Assembly: GCA_003116995.1 (NCBI GenBank)
Contig: BDSL01000056.1
Location: forward strand, 372,001-436,000
Length of the DNA: 64,000 nt
Reading direction: 5' to 3'
Origin: Yamagishiella unicocca
Taxonomy: Eukaryota; Chlorophyta; Chlorophyceae; Chlamydomonadales; Volvocaceae
The notes beneath the pieces are model-generated. The model was not told the DNA's origin and did not search any database. It saw only the letters and a list, made by a program, of their open reading frames with translations. Positions 35,700 through 46,422 of this stretch are shown here, piece by piece. The translations under genes and the position numbers were made by a program. How positions within the stretch are numbered: the first letter of the stretch is position 1; every line of letters begins with the position of its first letter.

Positions 35700-36341
35700 G
35701 GCGCCGGAAGCGCGCTTGTGCCACCAGCAGCAGCAGCAGCAGCCGCGACAGCCGCAGCGTCATCGCTGGTGCCGGCGGTCGCTGCCGGCGCGGCTGCCGG
35801 GACCTGCGTTGGTCCTGCGGTGTCTGCTGCCTGTGTTGTTGTTGTTGTTGCTGCTGCTGCTGTTGTCGTTGTTGTCGTTTTTGTTGCTGCTGTTGTGGTT
35901 GTAATTGCGTCGGACGGAGCGGCGAACACCAGATCGCCGGAGTGGTCCGCAGCTCGGGTGCCGCCCGCGGTCGCGTCGCCGGCTGGCCGCGGGTGCGGTG
36001 GCTGTGGTGGCGCGCGCGATGTAGCGCCTTCGAGCGTTGAATTGGGCGCGGCAGCTGCCGCCGGCGCCGATTGCGGCCCATTTCCGTCGCGCGAGGTCCG
36101 CGAAGAAGAAGAGCGGCCTAGCATTTGGCTGGAGGCGACAAAGAGAAGAGAATGTGCGACTGATGCCGCGACCGTGACGGTCCGTGAGCTTGGATGATGA
36201 CCGAGGTAGGTCCTTGGAGCACCCGGGGGGGGGGTCGGAATCGGACCCGTTATTTGGGATGATGGACGAGGGCACGGCAGGCGGTCCGGCGAGGACGGGA
36301 TCGAGGTGCAGTTGCTCGCGCAGCCAGCGGAAGACGTTCAA
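35642..36341 (-). CDS. Possible small gene or broken ORF, low complexity
   Basis: Two overlapping minus-strand frames look partly coding. One starts at 36341 with NVFRWLREQLHLDPVLAGPP. The other starts at 36124 with LGRSSSSRTSRDGNG and runs through Thr/Ala repeats to a stop at 35642, inside the right end of the transposon-like block. If real, the element's insertion supplies the last residues. No family was recognised and the joint between the frames is not resolved. Confidence 0.2.
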
Positions 36342-36899
36342 TCAGATCCGTCTTTAAAAGAAAGACACAAAACGTGGCTCCATCTGCGCGCATGCTGTTC
36401 ATCACCCGCCGAACTAACGCCACGTCTTACGTACCTCTACTGCCAAAGTCTGCGAACCTGCCGTCCAAACTCCGGCCGAGTTAGTTGGGCGGTTCTCTTC
36501 TGCAGGCTGAGGCTTCTCGCGCTTAGATTCCTGCAAGGTGAGGAGGGCTGCCACAGGAGAGCAAGCTAGCGCGGTTGCAGGACCTGCAGTCCGGCTGGGA
36601 CATCGGTGATTGGGCGGTTAAGGTTTTCACCTTAGGGCTTTCTAGGACACCACGCCCAATGCAGCCGCAGCCGCCAGTCATGTGCGTCGTTCTTTGTCAG
36701 CAGCACTTACGCAAGCTGTCAGCACTCACCGTCGTAAGCACCACGTACAGCAGCCACGCCGCGGCTCCTCCCGGCGGGAGCTGCGCCGACCCACGGGTCG
36801 CAGCCCAACTTCGCGGGCCCGCCCATCACGACTCCGCCCTTTATTTCTTCCAGGGCGCCAAGTCGCCGCCAAGCCCTCCGGTCTGAGCGAGCTGCTGAC
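36342..36899. other. Upstream region of the HSPA12-like gene
   Basis: No ORF here has supporting motifs. The stretch should contain the promoter and 5' leader of the gene starting at 36900. No heat-shock element array or TATA box was confidently identified. Confidence 0.35.
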
Positions 36900-39800
36900 A
36901 TGGCCTCTCCGAGCGGTAGCAGCGCCAGCGGCAGCGGCAGCGGGCCGGGCGGCCGTCGCGCATCGATGGCTGCGTTTGGAGGCGACAGCTCCGGCTTGCT
37001 GCAGGTGGGTCGGTGGGTCGGTGGGCCGGCGCAGACGCAAACAAGAAAAGATCATAGCGATGGAACCTTTTGATTATTTCGTTCGTTGAGACGTAAGAAC
37101 AGCAAGCGACGCGGTGCACCTGAACGCGTACTTGGGCTGTGAGCCAGTGGGGGCTGGCTGCCGAACGGCGGTACGCTGCTGCAGGCGGGCGGTGCTGGTG
37201 CTGGTGGCGTTCCCTATTACTTCCCTTGCTTCGGTCTGCGCTGTCGGTAGTCGGTCTGGGCTGCCAGCAGCTAGGGCTGCCAGCAGCTAGCTGCCAGCAC
37301 CTGTGCACCTGCTGGTGTGTGTGTGTCAAGGTGTCATGCTGTCATCCCTATCCTTGCTCGCACAGGTCGCGACCGCCCGTTCATATCTTCATAAGAATGG
37401 CTCTCCCGCCTCGCTCTCTCTCTTTGCGCTCCTCTCTTTGCGCTCCTCGCTGCGGTCCCCCCGGCCTCCTCTGTAGCTTTCGCAGCAGCTGGAGTTTTTT
37501 TAAGAAGTCCGTTTCCTCCTTTTGCGGCCTACTGCAATTGACTTATATATCTGGCTCGCCGTGGAGTCGACTCGGACTGCTGCCCCTCCCGCTGCCCCGC
37601 CGCACGCCATCCACCCCACAGCACGCCAAGGCCACCGTCATCGTCGCGCTGGATATCGGAACGTACGGCAGGTACGTACGAGCGATGCCGTATCGGACAA
37701 GGGCGAGTCCCCTCGACCGCATCCTGAACTGCGAACTATAACGCCAACAGTAACGGTAACCGTAATCGCAACCGGAGCCGCACGGCTTTGCTAGCTCGTT
37801 CGCTCGACCTGCTGCGGCCTGCGTCCTACTCCGGCATCTGCTGCTGCTGCTGCCGCCGCCGATGATGATGCTCATGCTTGTTGTGACGGTTACAGTGGGT
37901 TCCAGACCAAGAGGTAGAACCATCGGGCTGATGCGGATGCTGACCTTTGTTTGTATGTGCGTGCGACGTGTTGTAATACGTTGCGGTGTGACCCACGCTG
38001 CGTTGTGGTGGTGTGCGCGCAGCGGCTTCGCCTACGCCATCCGCCGCGCGGGGGAGGCTGGTCCCCCCCGCGTCTACCTGCACACCGAGTGGCCCGACCA
38101 GCCGCACGCCGCCGCCACCACGGCGCCCGCCGCGGCGGACAGCGCGGAGGACACACCGGCGCCGTACCCCAAGACCCGGTCCGCGCTGCTGCTCAAGGGC
38201 GGCAGGGGCGTCAGCTTCGGCTGGACTGCCGTACACAAGTACTGCAACATGGACGAGCAGGAGCGAACGGATGGCAGGTGCGCGCGCGGCGGCAGGGTTC
38301 GCTTTGTTGTGTATGTGAGTAGCAGGGGGGGGTACAGGAAAGAAGGGGGGGGGGTACAGCTGGCGCGTCTCGAGCCAAGGATGCCTCGCCACCGGCGGCA
38401 AGCTGGCTCAGCGGGCGGAGCGGTTCGGCGCAGGGTTTAGGGAGGAGGGGCGGCGCAGGGTTTAGGGAGGAGGGGCGGTTTCCTTGCCACCCCCAAACCC
38501 ACCCTTCGGCGCCAGCCGTCTCTTAACGACTCGGGTTGATGTTAACTATGTGTGTTTTATGTATGTGTGTTTTATGTATGTGTGTGTGTGTGTGTATGCG
38601 CCCGGCGGCGCACTGGCAGGTACGCCCTAGTGTACGGCACCGCCTTCAAGCTGGGCCTGCAGGACCCGGCGATGGCGGCTGGCGGCGCGCTGCCCGAGGG
38701 GGTGAGCGCGGAGGACGCCTTCTCGGAGTTCCTGCGCCTCATGAAGATGCATGTGATGAAGGTGGGTGGCAAACAAACCGTGGGTGGGTGGGGGTTTAGG
38801 GGGGGTGGGGGTCAAGGGGGGGTCCTCAGCGGGTTTCTTCTGGATGTTTGTGAGCGACGGGGCGCAGTGCATCTCCGCCGCCTTAACCTTGCCGTTACTG
38901 GCCGTTACTGGCAGTTATTGGCAGTTACTGGCAGTTACTGGCAGTTACCTGGTCTTTCCGCCCTCGTTCGCCACCACCTCTCCCCGCCCCTCCGGGCGGA
39001 CGCCCCTACCTACCCCTCCTCCCTCCTCCCACCGCCCACCTGCCACCTGCCACCACCCACCTGCCGCAGACCATCCTGCAGCCCGCGTCCGTCCTCGGCT
39101 CCACCGCCGCCGCCGCCGCCTCCGTCACCTCCGCCCGCGGCATGGTCCGCTGGTGCCTCACAGTCCCCGCCATGTGGAGCGACGCGGCCAAGGGGGCGGT
39201 GCGGCGCGCGGCGCACCGGGCCGCACTCATCACCAAGCTGGACTCGGACGAGGTAGGGTGGTTGGTAGTTGGTCGTTGACCGGTCGTTGGTCGTTGCCGG
39301 CCGATGACTGTGCCTTGGGTTGCTTGGTGGGCCTCGCTCGCTGCTGGGGCCAGGGCGCGAGGGGCGGGGGGTTGAACGGGGACGACGGCTGCTGGAGGGG
39401 GTGGCTGCCGGCTGGAGGGGGTATGTGGCCTGACAGTCATTAGCGTACCCCCCCCCCCGAGGCGACCAGCCACCCGCGTTTCCTGGTCGTCTCCTGGTCG
39501 TCTCCGGGTCGTCACATCACCCCCTCGCAAAGAACTCGCCTCGGCCCCTCCGCGGCTCCCGTGTCTCGCGCAACGTCCTCCTCCCTTCCGGCGATGCACA
39601 TCGCGGCCCATCAGTCGCATCTGTCCATGTATGGTCAGCGTCTCACTACGCCACACCTTAGATGATGGTCAGCACGAACGCCAACCCTTAGATTGGGTAA
39701 TAATCAGCAGTTTACTGTACTTGCTCCCGTACCCACCGGATACCCGCGGTCGCCCCTCCTCCCCCCCCTCCCCCCCCCCGGTTTTTTACTTGTAACCCCC

Positions 39801-42800
39801 CCCCATCCTGTCCCGTTGCGTAAAACGGTTTTTATACACCCCCCTCCGCGCCAGCTCACCGTGGTTCTGGAGCCAGAGGCGGCGGCGCTGCAAGTGTCCA
39901 TCGGCGGCGACCGCCCCTGCCTCTACCCCGCCGCCACTGCCTCGGTCCTGGCGGCCTCCACCGCCTCCGCCGCCGCCACCCCCCCGGCCGCCACCTCGCT
40001 GCGCCCGGGCGAAGTGTTCATGGTTGTGGATGCCGGAGGCGGCACTGTGGACATCACAGTGCACGAGGTGCGCCGCTTACCTTTACGTTAATATGTTAAC
40101 ATACCTGCCGATAAAGCCGCGGAGGACCGCGTGTGTTTGTGTGTGTTTTTGTGGGCGGACATAGCTAGATAGAGCTCCTCCTGCTCCCCCCCCAAGGTAC
40201 CCCAAACCCAACCTACCCCCAAACCCCAAATCCTACCCCCTATCCCTCTCCGGCCCCCCCCCCACCCCCCCACACGCGATTCGGTTTTCTATTCGGCGTC
40301 TTTACCTCTTTTTTAGGTGCCGACCCACGGGTCTCCCCTCACCCCTTGAAACACAGGTGGAGGAGCGGGGAGGCACGGCCGTGCTGTCCGAGGCGCCGGC
40401 GGTTCCGGGGCTGGGTGAGATGTGGGGGGCCACGATCATCGATGACGCATTCGAGGCGTACTTCCGGAGCAAGGCGAGCAAGGGGTGGGGGTTTGGCAGT
40501 GGTGATAGGGATGGGTGTTTGGCAGTGGTGGCAGTGGTGGGGGTTTGGCAGTGGTGGTAGGGTTGGGGGGCGGGGGTGCCGATTTAGAGATGCACGGGAG
40601 CGGTGGTGGTGTGTAGCCCAGTACTTAGTCCAGCCCTCACTTATGCGGGCTCGTCCGCCCCCCCCCCCTTGCTTCCCACCTCCGACTTTTAGTCTCCTCA
40701 ACCAATTCTCCGGCATGCATCTCCACACGTCTGCTACAAACCGTATTCCCTTTCGTACGTACATCAGCTTTCCTTGCAATCCCCCGCCCATTGCTTCCCA
40801 CCGCCCCAACCGGCCCCCCGCCGGGGCTCCCCCTCCTGCTGTTGCCTGATTTGGATCCAGGTGGGGGAGGAGATGTTCGACTGCTGGGAGGCGGCGCACC
40901 CCGGGGAGTGGTTGCAAGTGATGGAGACGCACTGGGAGCCGGTGGGTGGTTGGGAGTTGGGAGTTGGGAGTCGGGGGGGGGGGGTACATATGTTAGGTCG
41001 CGGTGCGAGGGGCGCGAGGAGAGGCGCGGCCGCTGGTGCGGCTGCTGTGTGTTTGTGCGGAGGGAAGGAGGGGCCGGCGTGTCTTAGTTTCCGTGCTTTG
41101 GGGGGTGGGGGGGTGGGGGGGAGAGGACATTGCTCAACGGGGTGGGTGGGTGGGTGTCGAGGGGGCGGCGCTGGTTCGTCGCATATATAGGGCGGTGGGC
41201 GCCTTCCCGCCTGCTGCCATGCCCATCTGCCCCCCCATCTGTCGGGAAGCCGCTCGCGCCGGCCGCCCCCCCCCCCCCAAGCGATGCACGGTACGACACA
41301 CTGCGTGTGCCACCCGGCTGCCGTACACAAGCATCGGCATCGACCTCCTCCCCTGTGTGCACCACGAAACACGCCTAATAACCCCAGATCAAGTGCCGCT
41401 TCGACGGCAGCCTGGGCGACCTTGCCCCCTCCGGGGCTGCGGACTACCCCCTCAGCGCCACTGCTGCTGCGGGCGGAGCGGCAAGCGGCGGCGGTCAGGA
41501 TGCCAATGGTGGCGACGATGACGACGGCGACGCGGATGACGACGATTGGCTGGGCTCCGGTCTGACCCGGGGCCGCAAGTGGCGGGTGCCCATACCGCCC
41601 ACGCTGCACGCGGTGCTGGACGACAGCGTCCGGGCGAACCTCAAGGTGGGAACAGCGGCGGCGGGTTGGGGTGGGTGGGCGGGTTCCGGAGGGGGAGGGG
41701 GGGGGCTTACATTAAAGAACCTGTAACTCGACTTGGGGGGGAGGAAGGGGGAGGGGAGGGAAGAAATCCGTGCTCCTCCCTATGTGAGGGGGAGGGAGCG
41801 CGGGACGGCGGAGGGTGCTGGTAGGTGGGTGCTGGTAGGTGGGGGCTGGTAGGTGGGGGCTCATCGTGCGCCCTGCTCCGTGCCTGGATGGTCACACACT
41901 GGCCCAGGTTGGTGGCTGGCTGGTTCACCTCACATGGTTGCCTTCCGTGTCCGTGGGTTCGTCGTCTCGGCGATGGAGCCAGCTACGCGTCTGCATGCGG
42001 TAAGAAAATGCAGCAGAGGACAAACGTGTGTGTGTGTGTATGTGTGTGTTCCCCTCCCCCCCCCCAGCTGGACTTCGGCCTGGACGACTCGGTGGTGCTG
42101 GACCGCCCCACCCTGGAGCGCCTCTTCCGTGATGCGGTGGCGGGGGTGGTGCGGGCGGCGGGCAGGCAGATGGACGTGCTGGCGGCGGCGCCGAGGGCCC
42201 CGGCAGCGCGGTGCAGCAAGGTGGGGGGGTGCCGCTGTGGGAACCAGTAGTGGGTGAGGTGGAGGGCGGGGGGGAGGAAACGCAGGGTCTGAAACCCTAT
42301 ATTAATATATTGTAGCTTGGGGGTGGGGGGCAGGTGGGGCAATGTTTGGGAGCGTGTTTGGGAGCGTGTGTGTGTGTGTGTTCCGGGTTGGGCGACCTTC
42401 TGGTGACTGACCCAGGACGGAGGGGGCGCCGAGTACCGAACACTCACGGTGTCTGTGTATGGATGTACGGCACCTGGGACCTGACCCCCCCAACTGACGA
42501 GTCCCGCGCGGATCAACCGGCCAAACAGCCCGCGCCTGCATCCAGGCCGCCGCCGCCCGCCCTCCTTGTCCGCCTGTCCCACCCGTACCTCCCCAACCGC
42601 CGCCGTATGTCGTACGCACGTGCGCAGGTGATGCTGGTGGGCGGCTTCGGCTCCTCCCGCTACCTGCAAGCCAAGCTGGCAGCGGCGCTGGGCCCCCGCC
42701 TCAGCGCGGGCGGCGGCGTGCTGGTTCCGGAGCGCCCCGCCGCGGCTGTGCTGCAGGGTGAGTGGGGGCTGCAAAAAAGAACCGGTTATCGTAGGAAGCT

Positions 42801-45051
42801 TAGCTGCGTGGTGCTTCGGACGCCAGGTCGCGTGCGCATGTTATTGGACGGATGGGGGTGGAGTGGGGGTGGCGGGTGGGGACTGGGGAGGAGTTGTTTC
42901 TACCCGAACCCTGCCTTGCGCTCTGGCCGGCGCGCGCGTCGCTGCGTCTACTTGAATCTGCGGCGAGGTAGGGGCTCCCTCTCCGACGCCAGCTTTCCCT
43001 GTTAGTTGCAATTACCGACACCGAACGCGAGCGTTCGTACATACAGGACGCCGTCGCCGCCACGCCCGGCCTATTGGCCGCCAGGATGAAAACCTAGGCC
43101 TTTCCTACCGCGCAGGGCCCCCGCGTCACATTGTCGCTGTGGAACACGACCAGTTAGTGCAACTCGCCGGAGGCTGGTGCTCCGGAGAATGCTTAAATCT
43201 CAATAATTGATACAGTTATAAGTTAGGGATCCGGCAGGAGCACCAGATCCCTAACTCGTATCTGTATCAATTATTAAGCACTCTCCGGAAACCGGTCTTC
43301 AGCCAGCTCCATGTCCAGCATGCCGTCATACTTGGTGTACTTGAGTGTAGGACGCACACGTTCCTGTCTCTGACCTAAGCCCAAACAACTCGTTCTAGAG
43401 TTAGTCCACCCTATCCACATCGATGGCTATTGGCTGCCCGCATCGGCGGCAGGCGGCAGGATTCGGACCTGCATCTCCTGTGCCGCACCATTTAGGAATT
43501 GAACCTGGAATCTCCCAGGCCACAAGGATTGGATTTTTCGGGCTCTCCCAATTGAGCTACACCGATGCCGCCTCCTAGTAATTGACGGTCCACTTGCTAC
43601 CCTTGTCACCGCCCAAATGTCGTGCGGTGCGACAGGTGCCGCTCTGTACGGCATGAACCCGGAGCTCGTCCGCGCGCGCGCAAGCCGGCTGACGTACGGC
43701 GTGCGTACGGCGGTGCCATATGAGGACGGCATGCCAGGTACGGCGGCGGGGGAGGGGGGCGGAGCCGGGTGGGGGGGGGGGAAAGATAAAAAGCGAATGA
43801 ACGACATGAGCTGCCCGGAAGTCCGGAGCTGCCCGGCACGGGGTGTATGTGCCGTACAGAAACGTGCCCTTGCTGTCATGAGGCGTTCTTCTGCCCGGTC
43901 CCTTAAAAGACAGCCGCATACCTAGAGAGTCGCTCGTCGTACATGGCCATTCGTTGATCTGTTATCGGGTGGACGGAGGTCCAGGAAGGGGCGCGGTAAG
44001 CGCCCACCGGGCCTTACGCGCAGCAGGCAGGCCGACACATACAGACGCAGTTGGGCGGGAGCGAATGAAACAAGCATCCCAAGCAAGTAAGGAGCGAATG
44101 AAACAAGCATCCCAAGCAAGCAAGGAGCGAATGAAACAAGCATCCCAAGCAAGCAAGGAGCGAATGAAACAAGCATCCCAAGCAAGCAAGGAGCGAATGA
44201 AACAAGCATCCCAAGCAAGCAAGGAGCGAATGAAACAAGCATCCCAAGCAAGCAAGGAGCGAATGAAACAAGCATCCCAAGCAAGCAAGGAGCGAATGAA
44301 ACAAGCATCCCAAGCAAGCAAGGAGCGAATGAAACAAGCATCCCAAGCAAGGCGCGTTCGGAACCGAGTCTTCCCGCAGGCCCCCGCGGCCGCCTCGCTC
44401 GCTTACCAGCCCCTCGCTCCTACGCCCTCCTCCTACCCTCCCCCCTGCCTGCCTCCCCCGGCATCTATATATCTACGTACGTCACTGCCTCGGCTAGCTA
44501 GGCTGCTGCCCCCAGCAGTATGCAATGTTGCAATCCCACCCCTCCGCCGCCCGTCCGTCCCTCTTGACTGCTGCTGCGGTGCTCCTGCCGCTGTGCGCGC
44601 ATCGCAGGCAAGTTCTGGCACCCCGCCGAGTTCTGCTACTACAGCGCCGCCGGCTTCTCGCCCTTCGTCACCCGGGGCCAGCTGATCGCCGCCGACGAGG
44701 TGGTGACCCACATCTTCACGCCGCTCAGCCCCGAGCAGCAGGTGGGTGCCGTGCGTGGGTTTGGAAGGAAGCGGGGCAGCAAGCAAGGAAACTGGCGGTT
44801 TGTACGGCACGCATACATGGTAAATTGAGGAATACGGATGAGGAGGAGTCATTGGATGGGAACCGGATTTATTTACTTGGGAGGCGCGTCGAGGAACAGG
44901 TTTGCTTGGGGGAGGGAAGGAGTTCGACAGGTAGGGCTTTAGGGTGCGGCGGGACGCAAGCACGCGAGGAAGGGGCGGAGAGCCTGCTGCGGCAGACATC
45001 AACGGACACGTGGAGGAGGGACAAGAGGTAGATAGGCCGCGCACGCGCCTA

Positions 45052-45091
<40 letters not shown>

Positions 45092-46422
45092 CTGCACCCG
45101 TTACGTGTGTCCTCCGCCTGTCTTCGCCGCTTCCACCCCTAGCTACCTGCCGTGCGTGCCCTCCTCCGTCCGTCCCCCTCCCTCCGCCCTCGAATCGCGC
45201 CTAACAATGCACAGCCTTTACTCCATTATTCATCCCCCTACCTGCTGCTGTTGTTGTTGTCGTGCGTGCGTCACCTCCGCGCACCCTTGCTGTGTATGCA
45301 TGTTGTTGTCACCACACACGCGCCCTACCCTACCTTTCTACACACGCACCCAACCCAGTTCTCCGGCATGCATCTCAAAACGTCTGTTCTATCGCTAAAC
45401 GGTTTTTCCTGGCATCCACGGCGGGGTCTTCCTCGAACCCTGCCTTGCTTGGCTCCCGCCGCCCGACCCAGATCGCCTCCGTGGAGCTGTGGGCCACCGA
45501 TGAGCCGGCAGTGCGCTGGCTGGAGATCGACGAGGACGCGGCGGGGGGAGCCGCAGACGGCGGCAGGGGCGGCGGCGGCGGCTCCATGCACCGGGTCGGG
45601 GATTTGCAGGTGAGTGCGTGGGACCGGACCAGGGGGCAATTATTGCGGTGGGGGTATCATACGTGTGTACTTCGGGAGGGAGGGTTACAATAAAAGAACC
45701 GGTAGCGCGACTGGGGAAATGGGGGGGCCGCGGAGGGGTACCAGGAGGAGAGTAAAGGAGGCATGGGATGGAACATGAAAGAGGGAGACCGGTTGATGTT
45801 GTTGTAACGGTTACAGTGGGTTCCAGACCAAGAGGTAGAACCATCGGGCACATCGCCTGACACTGAGAAAGACGGAGGAGACAAAGACCGACGTGCACCG
45901 GAACTTCGGTGATGTTGGTACGTTTTGGGAGATGATTGAGAGATCGCTCGCTCGCCGGCCATCGTTAGTTGCGCCACCCAAACGAATACCGGTCTTTAGT
46001 CCGCAGGTTGGGAGCTGAGATAACCGCGCACAGATAGATAGATACGCACGTAAATGGAACAAAGACGCTTACTTACGTAGCTAGCGAGCGTTCGTTCCAG
46101 ACGCAGAAGCGAGCGAGTAATGTACGTAATTATGTAATGACACCAGCCAACCACCAACCGCCCGTATCAGATCATCCTGCTGCGCGACGAGCACCTCACG
46201 TCCGGAGCCTCCAAGTCAACCGGCGGCGGCGGCGGGCTGACGCACAGCGGCCGCGGCCCACTGGGCGGCCTGCTGGGCGACAGCGACGGCGGCGGCGACG
46301 CCGCCTCGGAGCGGCTGATCGAGGTGTCGCTGTCGTTCGGTCGTACGGAGATCTGCGTCACGGCACGTGACATGGCCACGGGGCGCATCTGCACAACTCG
46401 CGTCAAGTTCGCGTTTTGCTGA
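36900..46422 (+). CDS. HSPA12-type Hsp70 family protein
   Basis: HSPA12 proteins are divergent Hsp70s that keep the actin-like ATPase fold but lack a canonical substrate domain. Exons: 36900-37004, 37622-37671, 38023-38277, 38620-38761, 39070-39252, 39855-40067, 40357-40473, 40861-40941, 41388-41645, 42068-42220, 42628-42757, 43636-43737, 44608-44741, 45472-45609, 46171-46422. All phases close: 2,313 nt, 770 residues plus stop (human HSPA12A is about 675). Phosphate-1 motif VIVALDIGTYGSGFAYAI is near residue 41, LTVVLEPEAAAL at 246, phosphate-2 VVDAGGGTVDITVHE ends at 316, the adenosine motif VMLVGGFGSSRYLQ starts at 520, and AALYGMNPELVRARASRLTY follows. These features are diagnostic for HSPA12 rather than DnaK. 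The C-terminus has a Gly-rich loop and ends TTRVKFAFC. Intron 7 requires a GC donor (AAG|GCGAGC). Introns are rich in repeats. Confidence 0.88.
37886..37928 (+). repeat. Dispersed intron element, family D (copy 1, HSPA12-like intron 2)
   Basis: A 43-bp stretch beginning ACGGTTACAGTGGGTTCCAG and ending GAACCATCGGGC is identical to 45807-45849 in intron 14 of the same gene. Flanks differ, and both carry a GTTGT(A/G) lead-in. Confidence 0.9.
40699..40735 (-). repeat. Dispersed intron element, family A fragment (HSPA12-like intron 7)
   Basis: The plus strand reads CAATTCTCCGGCATGCATCT followed by a diverged ACGTCTGC, matching the distal part of family A in reverse orientation. Confidence 0.6.
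43181..43289. repeat. Long inverted repeat (hairpin) in HSPA12-like intron 11
   Basis: Left arm 43181-43231 and right arm 43246-43289 are reverse complements around a 14-nt spacer. Over the 44-nt shorter arm I count 40 matches, with one 7-nt bulge in the left arm. Both arms include TAATTGATACAG and AGTTAGGGATC. It could fold as a long stem in the pre-mRNA, or be the product of an inverted duplication of a mobile fragment. Confidence 0.85.
43274..43420 (-). CDS. Short coding-looking ORF (48 residues), origin unknown
   Basis: An ATG-initiated minus-strand ORF inside HSPA12-like intron 11 reads RVRPTLKYTKYDGMLDMELA then EDRFPESA and a stop. Its final codons form part of the right arm of the hairpin at 43181-43289. 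The composition is unlike the surrounding low-complexity translations, so it may be the 3' end of a mobile-element gene. No family recognised. Confidence 0.25.
   Translation of the reverse strand: MWIGWTNSRTSCLGLGQRQERVRPTLKYTKYDGMLDMELAEDRFPESA
43441..43566 (-). other. tRNA-like pol III unit (A box plus two B boxes)
   Basis: On the minus strand a 7-bp acceptor-like stem ATCGGTG/CGCCGAT (one G-U pair) encloses a D arm/A box TAGCTCAATTGGGAGAGC and two B-box-like sequences, GGTTCAATTCC and GGTCCGAATCC. The latter sits in a perfect T arm (GCAGG/CCTGC). The body is about 50 nt too long for a tRNA, and a tandem 7-bp duplication (GCGGCAG) separates the T arm from the acceptor. This suits a tRNA-derived SINE or a tRNA pseudogene better than a working tRNA. 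Confidence 0.45.
44058..44353 (+). repeat. Nine copies of a 33-bp repeat in HSPA12-like intron 12
   Basis: The unit contains GAGCGAATGAAACAAGCATC followed by CCAAGCAAGCAAG. Copies are nearly identical and keep an open frame encoding ERMKQASQASK, but they lie in an intron bounded by strong phase-consistent splice sites (43738-44607). Confidence 0.92.
45050..45092 (+). repeat. CCTG tetranucleotide array in HSPA12-like intron 13
   Basis: About ten tandem CCTG units form a simple microsatellite in the 44742-45471 intron. Confidence 0.85.
45357..45440 (-). repeat. Dispersed intron element, family A (copy in HSPA12-like intron 13)
   Basis: The plus strand shows CTCCGGCATGCATCTCAAAA, CGTCTGTTCTATCGCTAAAC, GGTTTTTCCTGGCATCCACG and GTCTTCCTCGAACC, the reverse complement of family A. 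It ends about 30 bp before the acceptor of exon 14. Confidence 0.85.
45684..45720 (-). repeat. Dispersed intron element, family B (HSPA12-like intron 14)
   Basis: GTTACAATAAAAGAACCGGT followed by AGCGCGACTGGGG is the reverse complement of family B. Another reverse copy is at 41706-41740 in intron 9. Confidence 0.8.
45807..45849 (+). repeat. Dispersed intron element, family D (copy 2, HSPA12-like intron 14)
   Basis: It is identical over 43 bp to 37886-37928, in the same orientation, about 7.9 kb downstream within the same gene. Confidence 0.9.

Noticed and set aside
43954..44685. Plus-strand 243-codon frame containing ERMKQASQASK repeats
   Set aside because: It overlaps exon 13 of the HSPA12-like gene in a different frame and is spanned by a phase-consistent intron; kept only as a repeat and a finding.
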